Of a DNA stretch of 64,000 bases, positions 62,710 through 64,000 are shown piece after piece. The translations under genes were made by a program, and so were the position numbers. The stretch is from Sellimonas catena (lineage in GTDB: Bacteria; Bacillota; Clostridia; Lachnospirales; Lachnospiraceae): NCBI RefSeq assembly GCF_045063725.1, contig NZ_CP173695.1; one strand, 5' to 3'. Every line of letters begins with the position of its first letter. Position 1 is the first letter of the stretch. The notes under the pieces are model-generated. The model was not told the DNA's origin, did no database searches, and saw only the letters and a program-made list of their open reading frames with translations.

Positions 62710-63597
62710 ATGAAAAAAAGGAGAAAGTTTTTATCCACCATCGCGCCCTACGGGTACGTGATGCCGATCAGCCTGATTCTTCTGACCTTCGTGGTCGGAT
62801 CTGTCGTGATCTCGCTGATCTTCAGTTTTACAAAATACAACCTGCTTCTGGATCCGGAGTTCATTCAGTTTGATAATTATAAAAGGATGCTGACAGATCC
62901 GAAGATGCATCTGGCTGTTATAAATACACTGAAAGTCATGGTACTGGTAGTTCCTCTGCAGGTAGTATTATCTGTACTGTTTTCCGTGCTGGTAGCATCC
63001 AGAAAGCATACTCTGATCGGTAAAATTGCCAAGGCGGCAATCTTTATTCCGGTGATTTCATCCAATGCGGTCGTCGGTACTGTATGGAAAACAATGTTGA
63101 ATGCAAGAATTCCGGTACTTTCGGATCTGCTGGATCTTTTCGGTATCGATACCGCAATGCTTCTTGGAAGCAGTACCACTGCAATCGTTACAGTGTCCAT
63201 GATCATGGTGTGGAAAAGCTTTGGATACTATATGGTACTGAATCTCGCGACACTTCTGTCCATACCGGACAGTTACTATGAGGCTGCAAAGGTGGATGGA
63301 GGCGGAACACTTCAGCGGTTCCGGTACATTACTCTTCCACTGATGAAACCGGCGATTATCATGGATGTATTTTTAAGCGTGGTCAGCTCACTGCAGAGCT
63401 TTGAACTGATTTATACAATGACCGGAGGCGGTCCGGCAAATTCCACTATGACGATGGTATTTTATGCGTACAATCTGACATTTAAAACCGGAAAGGCCGG
63501 ATATGCCATGGCGGTATCCAATGTGCTGTTCCTGCTTGTTCTGGCAGTCATGGTGCTGCAAAAAGGATTCATGAAGCGGGAAGCTTCGGAAATATAG
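62710..63597 (+). CDS. ABC importer permease (MalF/UgpA-like)
   Basis: A 295-residue permease with six membrane helices and the EAA loop YYEAAKVDGGGTLQRFRYITLPLM. Start follows AAAGGAG. It pairs with the permease that starts at 63612. Confidence 0.93.
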   Translation: MKKRRKFLSTIAPYGYVMPISLILLTFVVGSVVISLIFSFTKYNLLLDPEFIQFDNYKRMLTDPKMHLAVINTLKVMVLVVPLQVVLSVLFSVLVASRKHTLIGKIAKAAIFIPVISSNAVVGTVWKTMLNARIPVLSDLLDLFGIDTAMLLGSSTTAIVTVSMIMVWKSFGYYMVLNLATLLSIPDSYYEAAKVDGGGTLQRFRYITLPLMKPAIIMDVFLSVVSSLQSFELIYTMTGGGPANSTMTMVFYAYNLTFKTGKAGYAMAVSNVLFLLVLAVMVLQKGFMKREASEI

Positions 63598-63611
63598 AGG
63601 GGAGGAAGAGC

Positions 63612-64000
63612 ATGAAAGGAAAGAAAAAAATACCGGGATTTCTTGGTGATCTTCTTCTGCTTGCGACAGCGGTATTCTGTGTGCTTCCATTTATCTACAT
63701 GATTCTGATGTCATTGAAAAGCACGGTGAATGCCTATGATTTCAGTTTCAGTTTGTCCGAAGCAACACTGGAACAGTATATTAAGATTTTTACCAAAAAC
63801 AATTTTTTGCAGTATCTGACTAACAGTGTGATTGTGTCATTTGGGGGAGTTGCCCTGACACTGTTCTGCAGCTGTCTGGCTGGATATTCATTTGCAAAGC
63901 TGAAGTTTAGAGGAAATGACAAGATTTTCTTTTTTCTGATGATGACGATGGTTGTACCTTCGGAAGTGATTATTGTACCACTGTACCTGATTGTCCGTGG
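63612..64000 (+). CDS. ABC importer permease (MalG/UgpE-like), 3' truncated by window edge
   Basis: Starts at ATG 63612 after GGGGAGG and is open to base 64000. The first 129 residues show two membrane helices (LLLLATAVFCVLPFIYMI; FGGVALTLFCSCLAGYSFA), as in MalG-type permeases. The EAA loop lies beyond the window. The ATPase subunit is not in view. Confidence 0.9.
   Translation, partial: MKGKKKIPGFLGDLLLLATAVFCVLPFIYMILMSLKSTVNAYDFSFSLSEATLEQYIKIFTKNNFLQYLTNSVIVSFGGVALTLFCSCLAGYSFAKLKFRGNDKIFFFLMMTMVVPSEVIIVPLYLIVR

Overview
The window looks like a chromosome segment of a gut Lachnospiraceae (Clostridia, Firmicutes). This rests on gene content (M18 aminopeptidase, YitT, PepT, archaeal-type AspRS, ClpX and ClpB, Lachnospiraceae-type hypothetical proteins), strong AGGAGG ribosome sites, two CIRCE operators and a corrinoid methyltransferase operon typical of acetogen relatives. 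No RNA genes for rRNA or tRNA were seen.

Layout. 1-625: 3' part of a PD-(D/E)XK (Rpn/PDDEXK) transposase-like gene. 799-3072: CIRCE-controlled htpG, broken by one in-frame stop, then a perfect 46-bp palindrome. 3.1-15.1 kb: housekeeping genes (M18 aminopeptidase, RluF-type pseudouridine synthase, LigA, a Crp/Fnr regulator, thioredoxin, ClpX, an S8 protease, signal peptidase II, a hydroxyacid dehydrogenase, YitT). 15.2-21.7 kb: peptidase T, then a two-component system and ABC exporter whose two promoters share a spaced direct-repeat operator. 21.66-23.4 kb: an aspartyl-tRNA synthetase gene preceded by a short leader ORF with three Asp codons and mutually exclusive hairpins. 24.3-24.7 kb: about 7.5 copies of a 53-bp tandem repeat with internal inverted repeats.

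24.82-53.19 kb: a Tn916-family integrative and conjugative element of about 28.3 kb. Its core runs in the Tn916 order: surface adhesin, DUF961 pair, TcpA, oriT, MobT relaxase, ArdA pair, TcpE, VirB4, membrane channel, cell-wall hydrolase, TcpC, then regulators, xis and int. Cargo comprises DUF523 and CPBP genes and an AT-rich lantibiotic-type immunity module (ABC transporter plus two-component system). An IS4-family element with a 7-bp target duplication has split the response-regulator gene of that module. The attachment cores at both ends are near-identical 18-bp sequences that contain the left half of the CIRCE operator of clpB, so the element sits exactly in the HrcA operator/promoter of clpB and rebuilds it.

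53.17-55.95 kb: clpB with its CIRCE. 56.0-64.0 kb: a corrinoid-dependent methyl-transfer operon (three UroD-family methyltransferase-like proteins, a corrinoid protein, a reductive activator) followed by a carbohydrate-type ABC importer, which suggests import and demethylation of a methylated compound.

Three genes (lspA, the hydroxyacid dehydrogenase, an ABC permease) are broken by single-base losses, each repairable by adding one G to a G-tract. This pattern may be sequencing error rather than biology.
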